From positions 1 through 5,530 of the forward strand of contig CAZDOD010000184.1 of NCBI GenBank assembly GCA_964506935.1: a DNA stretch of 5,530 bases, in the 5' to 3' direction. This document shows, in pieces, positions 1-5,104 of this stretch. The translations under genes and the position numbers were made by a program. Numbering within the stretch: position 1 is the first letter of the stretch; each line of letters opens with the position of its first letter. Under the pieces are notes generated by a model. The model saw only the letters and a program-made list of their open reading frames with translations, did not search any database and was not told the origin of the DNA. This DNA comes from CAZDOD01 sp964506935 (lineage in GTDB: Bacteria > Desulfobacterota > Zymogenia > Zymogenales > Zymogenaceae).

Positions 1-446
1 GTAACTTGTACCGCATCGCTGTCGCAGGATGGCGGATATCCTACGCTGTTGAGAAAAGTGAGCTGATCATCCTTATCATCGAGGTGGCTCCCCGAGGGGA
101 TGCCTATCGCTTTTGAGCAGGGGAGGTCTCTTGCCAACACAGGCCGGGGACCTTTTGCTTGTGCCGGATCTGCTGGCACAAGCAGACCCCTGGGATCAAC
201 CTTCTGGGGACCCAGGTCTTCCACTGTCTGGAGGTAAGCATGTAGGACGTCGCGATCGATCCACCAATCCCGCCCTTTCTTCGCCGCCCCGATCTTACCC
301 TGGCGAGCCAGGCGGCGCACCTGTTCGACGTCGTAGCCTGAATACGCGGCGGCTTCCTGGGTGGTCATCCACAAGTGCAGATCCTTGAGTTTGGTCTCCG
401 AACAACTGGAGGACGGTGATCTGGGAGTGTCTCTGTCTTGATCCAT
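1..446 (-). CDS. Helix-turn-helix (excisionase/MerR-type) DNA-binding protein, 3' end outside window
   Basis: The reading frame is open from ATG at 444-446 to the left edge without a stop (148 codons, incomplete), so the C-terminus is not visible. Residues about 27-72 look like the winged helix-turn-helix fold of excisionase-type (HTH_17) proteins: MTTQEAAAYSGYD, then VRRLARQGKI as the helix-turn-helix core, then KKGRDWWIDRDVLHAYL as the wing and final helix. In this family the domain binds DNA, typically to direct recombination or to repress transcription. The start was chosen because AGAGG lies 9 bases upstream (456-460); a second ATG at 366-368, just before the domain, has no obvious ribosome binding site. 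The Ser/Asp-rich first 25 residues and the sequence after residue 75 are unlike any domain I recognise. The gene starts 59 bases after the stop of the TPR-like gene and is probably the distal member of that unit. A degenerate copy of its HTH segment lies at 2948-3034. Confidence 0.75.
   Translation of the reverse strand, partial: MDQDRDTPRSPSSSCSETKLKDLHLWMTTQEAAAYSGYDVEQVRRLARQGKIGAAKKGRDWWIDRDVLHAYLQTVEDLGPQKVDPRGLLVPADPAQAKGPRPVLARDLPCSKAIGIPSGSHLDDKDDQLTFLNSVGYPPSCDSDAVQV
156..184. repeat. 10-bp perfect inverted repeat inside the HTH gene
   Basis: TGCTTGTGCC (156-165) and GGCACAAGCA (175-184) are perfect inverted copies around a 9-base loop. Neither strand has a T-run after the stem, so it does not look like an intrinsic terminator. 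It lies after the HTH domain in the part of the frame with no recognised domain. It could be a protein-binding site or an mRNA hairpin; the function is unknown. Confidence 0.6.
290..334. repeat. Direct repeat copy 1 (HTH-coding segment)
   Basis: This 45-base stretch matches 2974-3018 at 43 of 45 positions by hand count, with differences at 295/2979 and 324/3008. It encodes the helix-turn-helix core of the HTH gene in which it lies. It contains the palindrome CCTGGC-GA-GCCAGG. The copy here is in the intact gene. Confidence 0.9.
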
Positions 447-505
447 CAATCGCAACCTCTCTTTAGGGTATCGATCTTCCCCTGGCATTTTTGGATGAGC
501 ACGCT

Positions 506-1105
506 TTACTCCGGCCTATGTGCCCGAAGCCTGAACAATTCACCGACCAATTCATTCCGCCGAGGACCGCGTGGCTCCGATTTGAGCTGCCTCTGGATCT
601 CGATATACCGCGCCCGAATCTGGCGTAACTCGGGGCTGTCATAGGTCTCGGCGGCCCATTGCAGTGCGGGGGCATCCCACACGGCCCAAATTTCGGGCGG
701 CACGTATTCCACAAAATCCTTCTGGGCCCAGTTCGAGCCGTGCCAGATATCCAGCTCTTCCTGATCCCGGCCCAGCAGGTAGGGGATCAGATAGAGGTTC
801 GACAGCATGGTCTGGCGCAGTTTGTCGATAGCCCGCTCTCTGTCCCCGGAGCGATAGAGGGCCAGCGTCCAACACAAATAGTGGACCGGCTCACCCATGT
901 CATCTGGACAGGTTCGTTCGAACCAGGCAAAAGACTCGAGGGCTCCTGCCAGATCGTCCATGAGCAGATACAGGGGACCGAGCAGGTAGCGTTTGCCATA
1001 GCCATCGTCGATGGCCCCATACGTTTCGAGTTCTTTGCGCAGTCCTCGCTCATAGCTCCGGATCCGTGCCCTGATCTTTTTGGGATCTTTGGGGAACTGA
1101 GACAT
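506..1105 (-). CDS. TPR-like helical protein of unknown function
   Basis: This encodes 199 aa from ATG, with GGAGG (1116-1120) 10 bases upstream. Residues about 35-105 are predicted helical and read as two tetratricopeptide-like repeats: YLLGPLYLLMDDLAGALESF with its WFERTCPDD turn, then YLCWTLALYRSGDRERAIDK. The A-x-x-x-F/Y spacing and the GD turn are typical of TPR-type scaffolds, which usually mediate protein-protein contacts. The rest includes a Trp-rich stretch (WHGSNWAQKDFVEYVPPEIW, about 121-140) that I cannot assign to a domain, and a basic, charged C-terminal helix (about 160-199). No signal peptide or membrane segment is visible, so it is probably cytoplasmic. I recall hypothetical proteins with the same N-terminus (MSQFPKDPKKIRARI) from Chloroflexota-like genomes, but no assigned role. 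It follows the 93-aa gene after 76 bases and precedes the HTH gene. Confidence 0.85.
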   Translation of the reverse strand: MSQFPKDPKKIRARIRSYERGLRKELETYGAIDDGYGKRYLLGPLYLLMDDLAGALESFAWFERTCPDDMGEPVHYLCWTLALYRSGDRERAIDKLRQTMLSNLYLIPYLLGRDQEELDIWHGSNWAQKDFVEYVPPEIWAVWDAPALQWAAETYDSPELRQIRARYIEIQRQLKSEPRGPRRNELVGELFRLRAHRPE

Positions 1106-1124
1106 CTATGCTTTTCCTCCAAGT

Positions 1125-1140
1125 GCTGCCTCCAGGCAGC
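1125..1140 (-). promoter_or_regulatory. Small hairpin just upstream of a ribosome binding site
   Basis: GCTGCC (1125-1130) and GGCAGC (1135-1140) form a 6-bp stem with a 4-base loop. On the minus strand the hairpin ends 4 bases before the GGAGG of the TPR-like gene. It could affect translation start of that gene. The 76-base gap it sits in also contains a 28-codon frame (1192-1106). That frame begins inside the end of the 93-aa gene and stops immediately before the ATG of the TPR-like gene, so it might couple translation across the gap. Both ideas are inference. Confidence 0.3.
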
Positions 1141-1181
1141 CTTGCTCATACACCAGCGCGAGGGTGCCCGATAGGTAGCGT

Positions 1182-1463
1182 TCAACCGCCATATCTCTTG
1201 ATCCTGTATACAGCGGCCTCCAGATAGTCACATATTTCGCCCAGTTCTTCACGCTGTCTTTTGCTCCGGGCGTGGTTCGATTCGGCAGCAACGAATCCGG
1301 TCAACTCTTCAAGTTGCCTGAGTGTCAGCAAAAGTTCGATCCCATCATTGTATTCTGTCGCCGATTCCAATTGTCTCCGACATGCCATTGCGATGAGGTC
1401 GTTCTGAGTCAGAAGGTTGTACTCATATGCGGTCAGCTCGACCGAATACTCTGTAGCTACCAT
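1182..1463 (-). CDS. Small helical hypothetical protein (93 aa)
   Basis: I do not recognise an assigned family. The ATG at 1461-1463 was chosen because GAGG (1473-1476) lies 9 bases upstream. An in-frame ATG nine bases earlier directly abuts that GAGG and cannot use it. The start overlaps the end of the upstream 255-aa gene by 7 bases (ATGGTAG), which suggests translational coupling. The protein is acidic and almost entirely helical. A short strand-like N-terminus (MVATEYSVELTAYEYNLL) is followed by a Leu/Glu-rich segment LLLTLRQLEELTGFVAAESN (about 45-63) and a charged C-terminal helix (KRQREELGEICDYLEAA, about 68-84). No catalytic motif, membrane segment or signal peptide is visible. Coupling to the 255-aa gene suggests that the two products act together or in fixed ratio. 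A small partner or immunity-type protein would fit, but nothing in the sequence proves it. Confidence 0.75.
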   Translation of the reverse strand: MVATEYSVELTAYEYNLLTQNDLIAMACRRQLESATEYNDGIELLLTLRQLEELTGFVAAESNHARSKRQREELGEICDYLEAAVYRIKRYGG

Positions 1464-2224
1464 GCCCGCCATCCTCGTTTCTCCAGCCAGGCAATCGCTG
1501 TTTCGATGTCCCCACTCTGATTGGGCCTGATGGTGTACGCTCCCCATTGGCCGTCTCTGAGGGCATACAGGCAAGTCCCAGAAAACGGCCCGGACAGACT
1601 GTATGCCGTAAACTGCACGAGAACCCGCGTCCGGTCCTGGCTCGCTTCGACGATCTGCGGCTGGCGGTGATAGACGTACCATTGGCGCGGCTCGGTGAGT
1701 ACGTTTATGGGAATGCCAAAGAAGTGAAACAGGGCTTCCTGGGCTGTGCATTCGTGGCCTGTACTGGCATAGATAAAGCGCAAGCCTTCCAACATCCTGA
1801 TTTCAAGGCGCTCCAGGTCCCCACCCGCTTCACGCAGGCTCGCGTCCAACGCTCCCAGCCCATGAAAAGTCCCTTTCGTGTCGCTCGCAATCTTGCCGAC
1901 GACCTCCTCGGCCGTTCCGCGCACGAACTCGTACCAGTTTCCTTTGTTCTTTTCTACCTCAAGCACCAGGTCCTTTTCCGCGTCCTCAAGAGGCGTTGCC
2001 CGGCCTATCACTTCTATCTCGGGGCGCTCGTCGGGAACCGGCCACACTCGCTCAAAGTAGAACCGGCCGCGAAGTGCCCGCGCACGCATGCCTAGCGCGG
2101 TCAAAACCGGAGACGCCTGGATGCCTTTGCGGAAAACATCAAGGATTTGTTTCTTTTCCTCGTCGGAGAGAGGCCTGACCTTGGGCCGTGGTATCCTTTC
2201 AGGCCATTGCCGTTTCCAGCCCAT
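1457..2224 (-). CDS. Hypothetical protein, 255 aa, unrecognised family
   Basis: The start is taken at ATG 2222-2224, with GAGG (2230-2233) five bases upstream. The frame also has a GTG at 2228-2230, but its first base is part of that ribosome binding site. The N-terminus is basic and proline-rich (WKRQWPERIPRPKVRPLS). Residues about 20-90 mix helix and strand, with RGRFYFERVWPVPDERPE looking like paired strands. A helical middle follows (about 100-165, including EFVRGTAEEVVGKIASD and LERLEIRMLEGLRFIY). The C-terminal third is strand-rich (RQWYVYHRQP, VLVQFTAYSLSGPFSG, GQWGAYTIRPNQ) and ends in a Trp-containing helix (IAWLEKRGWRAW). I see no signal peptide, transmembrane segment or known catalytic signature. 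It starts 42 bases after the stop of the 108-aa gene and overlaps the 93-aa gene by 7 bases. The gene is convincing because of its length, start signals and tight context; the function is unknown. Confidence 0.8.
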   Translation of the reverse strand: MGWKRQWPERIPRPKVRPLSDEEKKQILDVFRKGIQASPVLTALGMRARALRGRFYFERVWPVPDERPEIEVIGRATPLEDAEKDLVLEVEKNKGNWYEFVRGTAEEVVGKIASDTKGTFHGLGALDASLREAGGDLERLEIRMLEGLRFIYASTGHECTAQEALFHFFGIPINVLTEPRQWYVYHRQPQIVEASQDRTRVLVQFTAYSLSGPFSGTCLYALRDGQWGAYTIRPNQSGDIETAIAWLEKRGWRAW

Positions 2225-2266
2225 GCTCACCTCGACAAAGACTACATGAGGGCAGGTCTTTGAGGA

Positions 2267-2593
2267 TCATGGATATGCTTCTGACCCTGCCCTGAGAGCT
2301 CCTTCAACAGTGCCATCCAGGTATTCAGCGCCTGGAAACATCCATTCGTCAGGATCGTAGCGCTCATCGCTGTACTTGTAGATTGCAAACTCCCATTCAT
2401 CTACTTTGCCCGTGTATTTCAAACGACAGATTGGATGGATTGTGCCGAACGTCTCCCTACCCAGATACACGTAATCGCCTCGATAGCGGATGCGATAGAA
2501 ATAATCCGGGTCCTGTATGATTTCGTTGTTGAATCGGTTAACCGTTTCTTCAAGCTGCCTCTTTATGTTCTCGGGAATTCCCTTTCTTGCCAT
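2267..2593 (-). CDS. Hypothetical protein, 108 aa, acidic strand-rich domain
   Basis: It starts at ATG 2591-2593, with a closely spaced GAGG three bases upstream, so initiation may be modest. A helical N-terminus (MARKGIPENIKRQLEETVNRF) leads into a strand-rich core with many aromatics (YFYRIRYRGDYVYLGRE, then ICRLKYTGKVDEWEFAIYKYS). The end is an acidic Trp/Phe-Pro-Gly motif, YDPDEWMFPGAEYLDG, and a closing helix GALRAGSEAYP. I recall hypothetical proteins with this N-terminus and the DPDEW-FPG motif from Chloroflexota and related environmental bacteria, but know of no assigned function. The protein is small and soluble and resembles a single-domain modulator rather than an enzyme. It lies 72 bases downstream of the 72-aa gene. 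Its codon use and that of the 72-aa gene look more AT-rich than the genes on either side, which may mean a different origin. Confidence 0.8.
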   Translation of the reverse strand: MARKGIPENIKRQLEETVNRFNNEIIQDPDYFYRIRYRGDYVYLGRETFGTIHPICRLKYTGKVDEWEFAIYKYSDERYDPDEWMFPGAEYLDGTVEGALRAGSEAYP

Positions 2594-2665
2594 CTACCTC
2601 ATCCAAAATCCAATGCTAGTGGGCTGACGGATTTGATTCCTCGATACGCTTTGTAAAGTCATCCA

Positions 2666-2884
2666 CTACAGGTTCTGTTGCATCCACTCTGCAAGCCCTG
2701 ATTCCAGGGCTTGCAGAGCCTCATCCAAGGTTGTGTATCTGCGTTCGCCCTCCCAAATCATTCCACCAATGTCCAGAGCCCGCACAAATGATTGACTGTA
2801 CTCATCCTGTCCAATCTCAATCCAACCCTGGTCTCTTACCCAGGAAGCGATGTTGGGATATGTTTCTTGAAATCGACTGGTCAT
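2666..2884 (-). CDS. Small hypothetical protein, 72 aa
   Basis: It has an ATG start with AGAAGG (2893-2898) eight bases upstream. The sequence is compact: helix (FQETYPNIASWVRDQGW), strand (IEIGQDEYSQSFVRALDIGG), strand (MIWEGERRYTTL) and a final amphipathic helix (DEALQALESGLAEWMQ). This is a single alpha/beta domain with no membrane or export signal. Very similar short hypothetical proteins (tWVxDqGWIEIGQD...RALDxGGMxWE) are, as I recall, common in cyanobacteria and Chloroflexota, which supports a real gene; no function is known to me. It is separated from the antitoxin gene by 198 bases that hold the HTH gene fragment, and I see no clear promoter of its own in that gap. Confidence 0.8.
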   Translation of the reverse strand: MTSRFQETYPNIASWVRDQGWIEIGQDEYSQSFVRALDIGGMIWEGERRYTTLDEALQALESGLAEWMQQNL

Positions 2885-2947
2885 TGGTTCAGCCTTCTAA
2901 CTGTCAGAGTCGTTGCCTCTTGTTCGGCGAATGCCCGCCAACAATGT

Positions 2948-3034
2948 CTACAAAGTCACCGTCTTCGCTGTGCCGATCCTACCCTGGCGAGCCAGGCGGC
3001 GCACCTGGTCGACGTCGTGCCCCGCAAGTTGCCC
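2948..3034 (-). pseudogene. Decayed fragment of an excisionase-type HTH gene
   Basis: On the minus strand this stretch reads QLAGHDVDQVRRLARQGRIG, then TAKTVTL and a stop at 2948-2950. It matches residues about 35-56 of the intact HTH protein at the left end (YSGYDVEQVRRLARQGKIGA). An in-frame TGA (3035-3037) lies just upstream of it, and no start or ribosome binding site serves it. Reading through in neighbouring frames gives weak HTH-like sequence on both sides (PSE before, GDFVD after), which would mean frameshift decay rather than a clean cut. It lies directly behind the antitoxin gene, where a toxin gene would be expected. The DNA identity to the intact copy (43/45 in the core) is high for a dead gene, so the duplication or loss may be recent. 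Confidence 0.7.
2974..3018. repeat. Direct repeat copy 2 (HTH-coding segment)
   Basis: This copy matches 290-334 at 43 of 45 bases, in the same orientation. It lies inside the HTH gene fragment between the antitoxin and the 72-aa gene. Outside this core the two loci diverge quickly. Confidence 0.9.
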
Positions 3035-3082
3035 TCACTTGGAACGGGGGTTGCTGTTTCTGGTGATTTCTCTGCTGATACT

Positions 3083-3334
3083 TCACTTCTCCAGTTCCCA
3101 CCACTCAGCATCCGCCTCTGCAAAATCTGACATGGTTTCGCGCAAATCGGCCAGGAAACAGGGATCATGAGCCGCCTGCCGCATCCTCTCAAGCTTCTCC
3201 ACATCGCTGGTGACTGGAAACTGCTGCTCCAGAACCCCTTCCACCAGTGCGAATTGTTCCAGGGGCAAGATCACACCCACACGCTTGCCCGCCGAATCCG
3301 TGATAAACTGACGTTTCAGAATCACCTCACTCAC
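3083..3334 (-). CDS. Phd/YefM-like antitoxin, apparently without its toxin
   Basis: GTG at 3332-3334 starts 83 aa, with a strong AAGGAGG (3339-3345) four bases upstream. A GTG eight codons earlier is in frame, but the ribosome binding site lies inside that extension. The N-terminus SEVILKRQFITDSAGKRVGV followed by ILPLEQFALVEGVLE matches the Phd/YefM fold: strand, D-x-x-G-K turn, strand, helix. In that family this half dimerises and binds the operator DNA. The C-terminal half (FLADLRETMSDFAEADAEWW) is acidic and helical, as expected for the toxin-neutralising tail. Such genes normally lie just upstream of a RelE/ParE or PIN toxin. Here the downstream stretch is a remnant of an HTH gene. A GTG overlapping the stop (GTGA) opens a short frame that ends after about 35 codons and resembles no toxin. 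It may be an orphan antitoxin or regulator. Family assignment is fairly sure; the partner is unknown. Confidence 0.78.
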   Translation of the reverse strand: MSEVILKRQFITDSAGKRVGVILPLEQFALVEGVLEQQFPVTSDVEKLERMRQAAHDPCFLADLRETMSDFAEADAEWWELEK

Positions 3335-3397
3335 GCTCCCTCCTTCCACGCCCGCCACATTCCAGGTAACTTGCCGCTCCCACCTGTAGATTCATCG
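3285..3397. repeat. Promoter-leader/5' antitoxin block, intact copy
   Basis: This block aligns without gaps to 5121-5233. By hand count 78 of 96 bases match over 3285-3380 versus 5121-5216. A further 17 bases upstream include the shared CGATGAATCTA. The block holds the antitoxin leader, ribosome binding site, GTG start and the first 16 to 17 codons. Leader bases far from any coding sequence are conserved (CGATGAATCTA, GGAGCGGCAAG, GTGGAAGGAGG). Confidence 0.85.
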
Positions 3398-3415
3398 ACC
3401 CCTTCTCGTATTCTC

Positions 3416-3445
3416 ATTATGCTATGAGATAGGGCTTCGAGTCAA
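3416..3445 (-). promoter_or_regulatory. Sigma70-type promoter of the antitoxin unit
   Basis: On the minus strand TTGACT (3440-3445) and CATAAT (3416-3421) are separated by 18 bases, each one mismatch from the TTGACA/TATAAT consensus. Transcription would begin near 3409, giving a leader of about 75 bases before the GTG at 3334. The corresponding -10 box of the duplicate block lies at nearly the same distance from the shared leader sequence, which supports the assignment. Confidence 0.65.
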
Positions 3446-3516
3446 TTGCCAAGAGAGGGACTCCAAGAAGACACTCCAAAACATTTTCTACCACCCTCCG
3501 CTCTGGTGTATCCCCG

Positions 3517-3600
3517 TCACTCTTGCACCCAGCCATAGTGTTCGGGCTCGAACTGGAGCACTTGCGCAAAGATGTACAGGTAGTCCAACAATTCCCCTAT
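3517..3600 (-). pseudogene. Coding-like tail out of frame with the upstream gene
   Basis: After the TAG of the UPF0158-nucleotidyltransferase gene (3597-3599), a shifted frame reads GELLDYLYIFAQVLQFEPEH then YGWVQE and a TGA at 3517-3519. The stretch has protein-like composition and codons ending mostly in G or C. There is no ATG, and a TTG at 3589-3591 has only a poor upstream GGGGA. It may be the original C-terminus of the upstream protein cut off by a one-base frameshift, the end of a lost gene, or chance. I do not recognise the peptide. Confidence 0.3.
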
Positions 3601-4640
3601 GGGTGTAGAAGCCCTTGTTCCACGTCTCCCGGAACTGGCACCCGTGCCACGACCTGGGGCCAGAGCTCGATGGGCGGCGCCATGACGAGGTCCTCGGCCA
3701 GGCGGATGGTCTCCAGATCGTCGTGAAGGTAGGGCCGCTTGCCGCAATGCAGAGCGTCGCAACTGATGCGGATGCCTGGGCCACATCGCCTCCAGGGGCA
3801 GGTTCTTCCCAGGTACTGACCACGGGGATCGGCCAGAAATACCTCCCCGCCCCGGCCGAAGCTCTGAGCGTGGCCCTGCAGCTTGCGTCCCAGGGTGGCC
3901 AACGGCGTGAGGTCCATGTCATCCGTAACAGTTACCAGCAGATCGGCATCCTTGGGATCGGGCTCCTCCGTGGTCAGTGAGCCGATCAAGGCGATACGGG
4001 TCACTCCGGACAATTGGTTGGCAGCCCGCACAAAGGCCAAGACCTCGGCCAGAAGCCGCTCACGGGCAGTGGGCTCTGCTGGCCCAGGCTCCGTCGCTGG
4101 CGGAGGCTCAGGTTCAATGGGTTCTATACCTTTAGACTCCAGCCAGTCCAGTATGCGCGCTCTAATCCGGTCGTCCTGGAAAGCATACCACCGTTTCTCC
4201 TCGCGGTAGTGACCGGCAAGCACGTCCTTGAAGCGGCGGAACGCGCCCCGGCCCTCGATGGCCTGCCAGAGCCGATCCTGCAGACGCTCATCCTGGATGG
4301 TGAGAATGAAGCGTTCCATATCCCGGTAGCCCTCGTGGGAGTCGGCCTCTGGCACGCCGATGTAGCGGCTGCCATAGAAGCGGTCAACCCGGTCGGCCTC
4401 AAGCAGATCTTCCTTCTGCCAATCGGCCAAGTCATAGTCCTGGAGCACATCAGACAGTTCCACCGGTGCTTCCGAGTCGGGATCATAGGTCTCTTCATAG
4501 ATGCTCTCCAATTGCCAGCGTGTCTCCTGGGTGATCCAGACGACCTGACCGGTCTCCAGGTCCAGGTAATAGCTTCTTTCCCACGTGGCATCCTCGAAAG
4601 CCATGGCCAATTCGCCGAGGTCTATTTGGAGCTTTTGCAT
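3597..4640 (-). CDS. UPF0158 domain fused to a minimal nucleotidyltransferase domain
   Basis: ATG at 4638-4640 with GGAG five bases upstream gives 347 aa. Residues 1-170 are UPF0158-like: LGELAMAFEDATWERSYYLD, then LETGQVVWI (about 28-36), a long acidic middle, YIGVPEADSHEGYRDMERF (about 93-111), RGAFRRFKDVL (about 131-141) and REEKRWYAF. A Pro/Glu-rich linker follows (about 172-190). Residues 195-347 carry nucleotidyltransferase signatures: G220-S221 (IALIGSL) and D231-x-D233 (KDADLLV), the metal- and nucleotide-binding residues of this superfamily, with D271 in FLADP as a possible third carboxylate. A cluster C281, C286, C294, H298, C299 looks able to bind zinc. The end (LHDDLETI, PPIELWPQVVARVPVP) is as I recall for this subfamily. 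Minimal nucleotidyltransferases can modify RNA, proteins or toxins; the substrate here is unknown. The gene lies 13 bases behind the 136-aa gene. Confidence 0.82.
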   Translation of the reverse strand: MQKLQIDLGELAMAFEDATWERSYYLDLETGQVVWITQETRWQLESIYEETYDPDSEAPVELSDVLQDYDLADWQKEDLLEADRVDRFYGSRYIGVPEADSHEGYRDMERFILTIQDERLQDRLWQAIEGRGAFRRFKDVLAGHYREEKRWYAFQDDRIRARILDWLESKGIEPIEPEPPPATEPGPAEPTARERLLAEVLAFVRAANQLSGVTRIALIGSLTTEEPDPKDADLLVTVTDDMDLTPLATLGRKLQGHAQSFGRGGEVFLADPRGQYLGRTCPWRRCGPGIRISCDALHCGKRPYLHDDLETIRLAEDLVMAPPIELWPQVVARVPVPGDVEQGLLHP

Positions 4641-4653
4641 CTCAACTCCGAAA

Positions 4654-5064
4654 TCATTTCCTCGGATTGCCCAAGACATTCTCGTTGTAGATGCTCTTCT
4701 CCTCAGCGAGGAACTTGAAGAACTTTCGGGTGGTGCTCTTGAGTGAAGCCGGATCACATCGGTCGAGGACCTTGCGCCGGTACCACTGAAAGAACTCGGT
4801 GTTCACCATGCCTTTGCGAATGGTAGCGAAATCATCGGCGTCTGTATACTGCGTCAGGTAGACGATAAAGATCTCTATGTTCATCTGGTGTTTGTTGATG
4901 GTTCGTTTAGTGAGACCTTGATCGTGCAAGTGGTCAACAAACTCAGGGGCCAACGCTTCTGCCTGGGCTTTGAACGGAGCACGTATGTCCTCCCTGGCTT
5001 TGAGCGCTGCTATGTACTCATCGACGCTTTCGAACTCGAGATCGCCAGAAATCACTTTGGGCAT
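4654..5064 (-). CDS. Stand-alone tyrosine-recombinase core-binding (SAM-like) domain protein
   Basis: ATG at 5062-5064 with an excellent GGAGGA (5071-5076) six bases upstream gives 136 aa. After a short N-terminal segment (ISGDLEFESVDEYIAALKA) the protein is helical. FVDHLHDQGLTKRTINKHQM (about 42-61), then IEIFIVYLTQYTD, WYRRKVLDR and SLKSTTRKFFKFLAEE (about 109-122) resemble the N-terminal core-binding domain of phage-type integrases, where the family usually shows L-x-x-x-T-x-x-x-Y/H-x-x-x-L/I-x-x-F-x-x-F-L. The stop comes where the linker to a catalytic domain would begin, and no R-H-R-Y catalytic domain follows; the next gene is the UPF0158 fusion. I recall similar stand-alone proteins from Chloroflexota-like genomes, so it may be a family in its own right and not a truncation. 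It probably binds DNA or a protein partner and cannot recombine DNA alone. It is co-transcribed with the fusion gene (13-base gap). Confidence 0.72.
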   Translation of the reverse strand: MPKVISGDLEFESVDEYIAALKAREDIRAPFKAQAEALAPEFVDHLHDQGLTKRTINKHQMNIEIFIVYLTQYTDADDFATIRKGMVNTEFFQWYRRKVLDRCDPASLKSTTRKFFKFLAEEKSIYNENVLGNPRK

Positions 5065-5104
5065 TCTAGTTCCTCCTCATCGCTCTTCTCAAGACTTACG
5101 TGGC

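Noticed and set aside
113..388. Plus-strand open frame of 91 codons at the left end
   Set aside because: It lies opposite the HTH gene, whose minus-strand frame carries a clear DNA-binding domain; the plus-strand product is low-complexity and Arg/Pro/Ser-rich.
659..1174. Plus-strand open frame (171 codons) opposite the TPR-like gene
   Set aside because: It is antisense to a better supported gene with a ribosome binding site and TPR-like pattern; its own sequence shows no domain.
1547..2095. Plus-strand open frame (182 codons) opposite the 255-aa gene
   Set aside because: No domain or start signal; the minus-strand gene has a ribosome binding site and is coupled to the next gene.
2956..3204. 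Minus-strand frame of 82 codons across the antitoxin end and the HTH remnant
   Set aside because: It is out of frame with both recognised sequences and is Arg/Trp/Ser-rich without a domain.
506..3334. Integron-like cassette array (many short orphan genes in one orientation)
   Set aside because: I looked by eye for paired attC core sites (GTTRRRY with RYYYAAC) in the gaps and found none; gene overlaps and coupling also argue against cassettes.
4014..4718. Long plus-strand open frame (234 codons) opposite the UPF0158-nucleotidyltransferase gene
   Set aside because: It lies fully antisense to a recognised two-domain gene, has no domain of its own, and long antisense frames are common opposite GC-rich genes.
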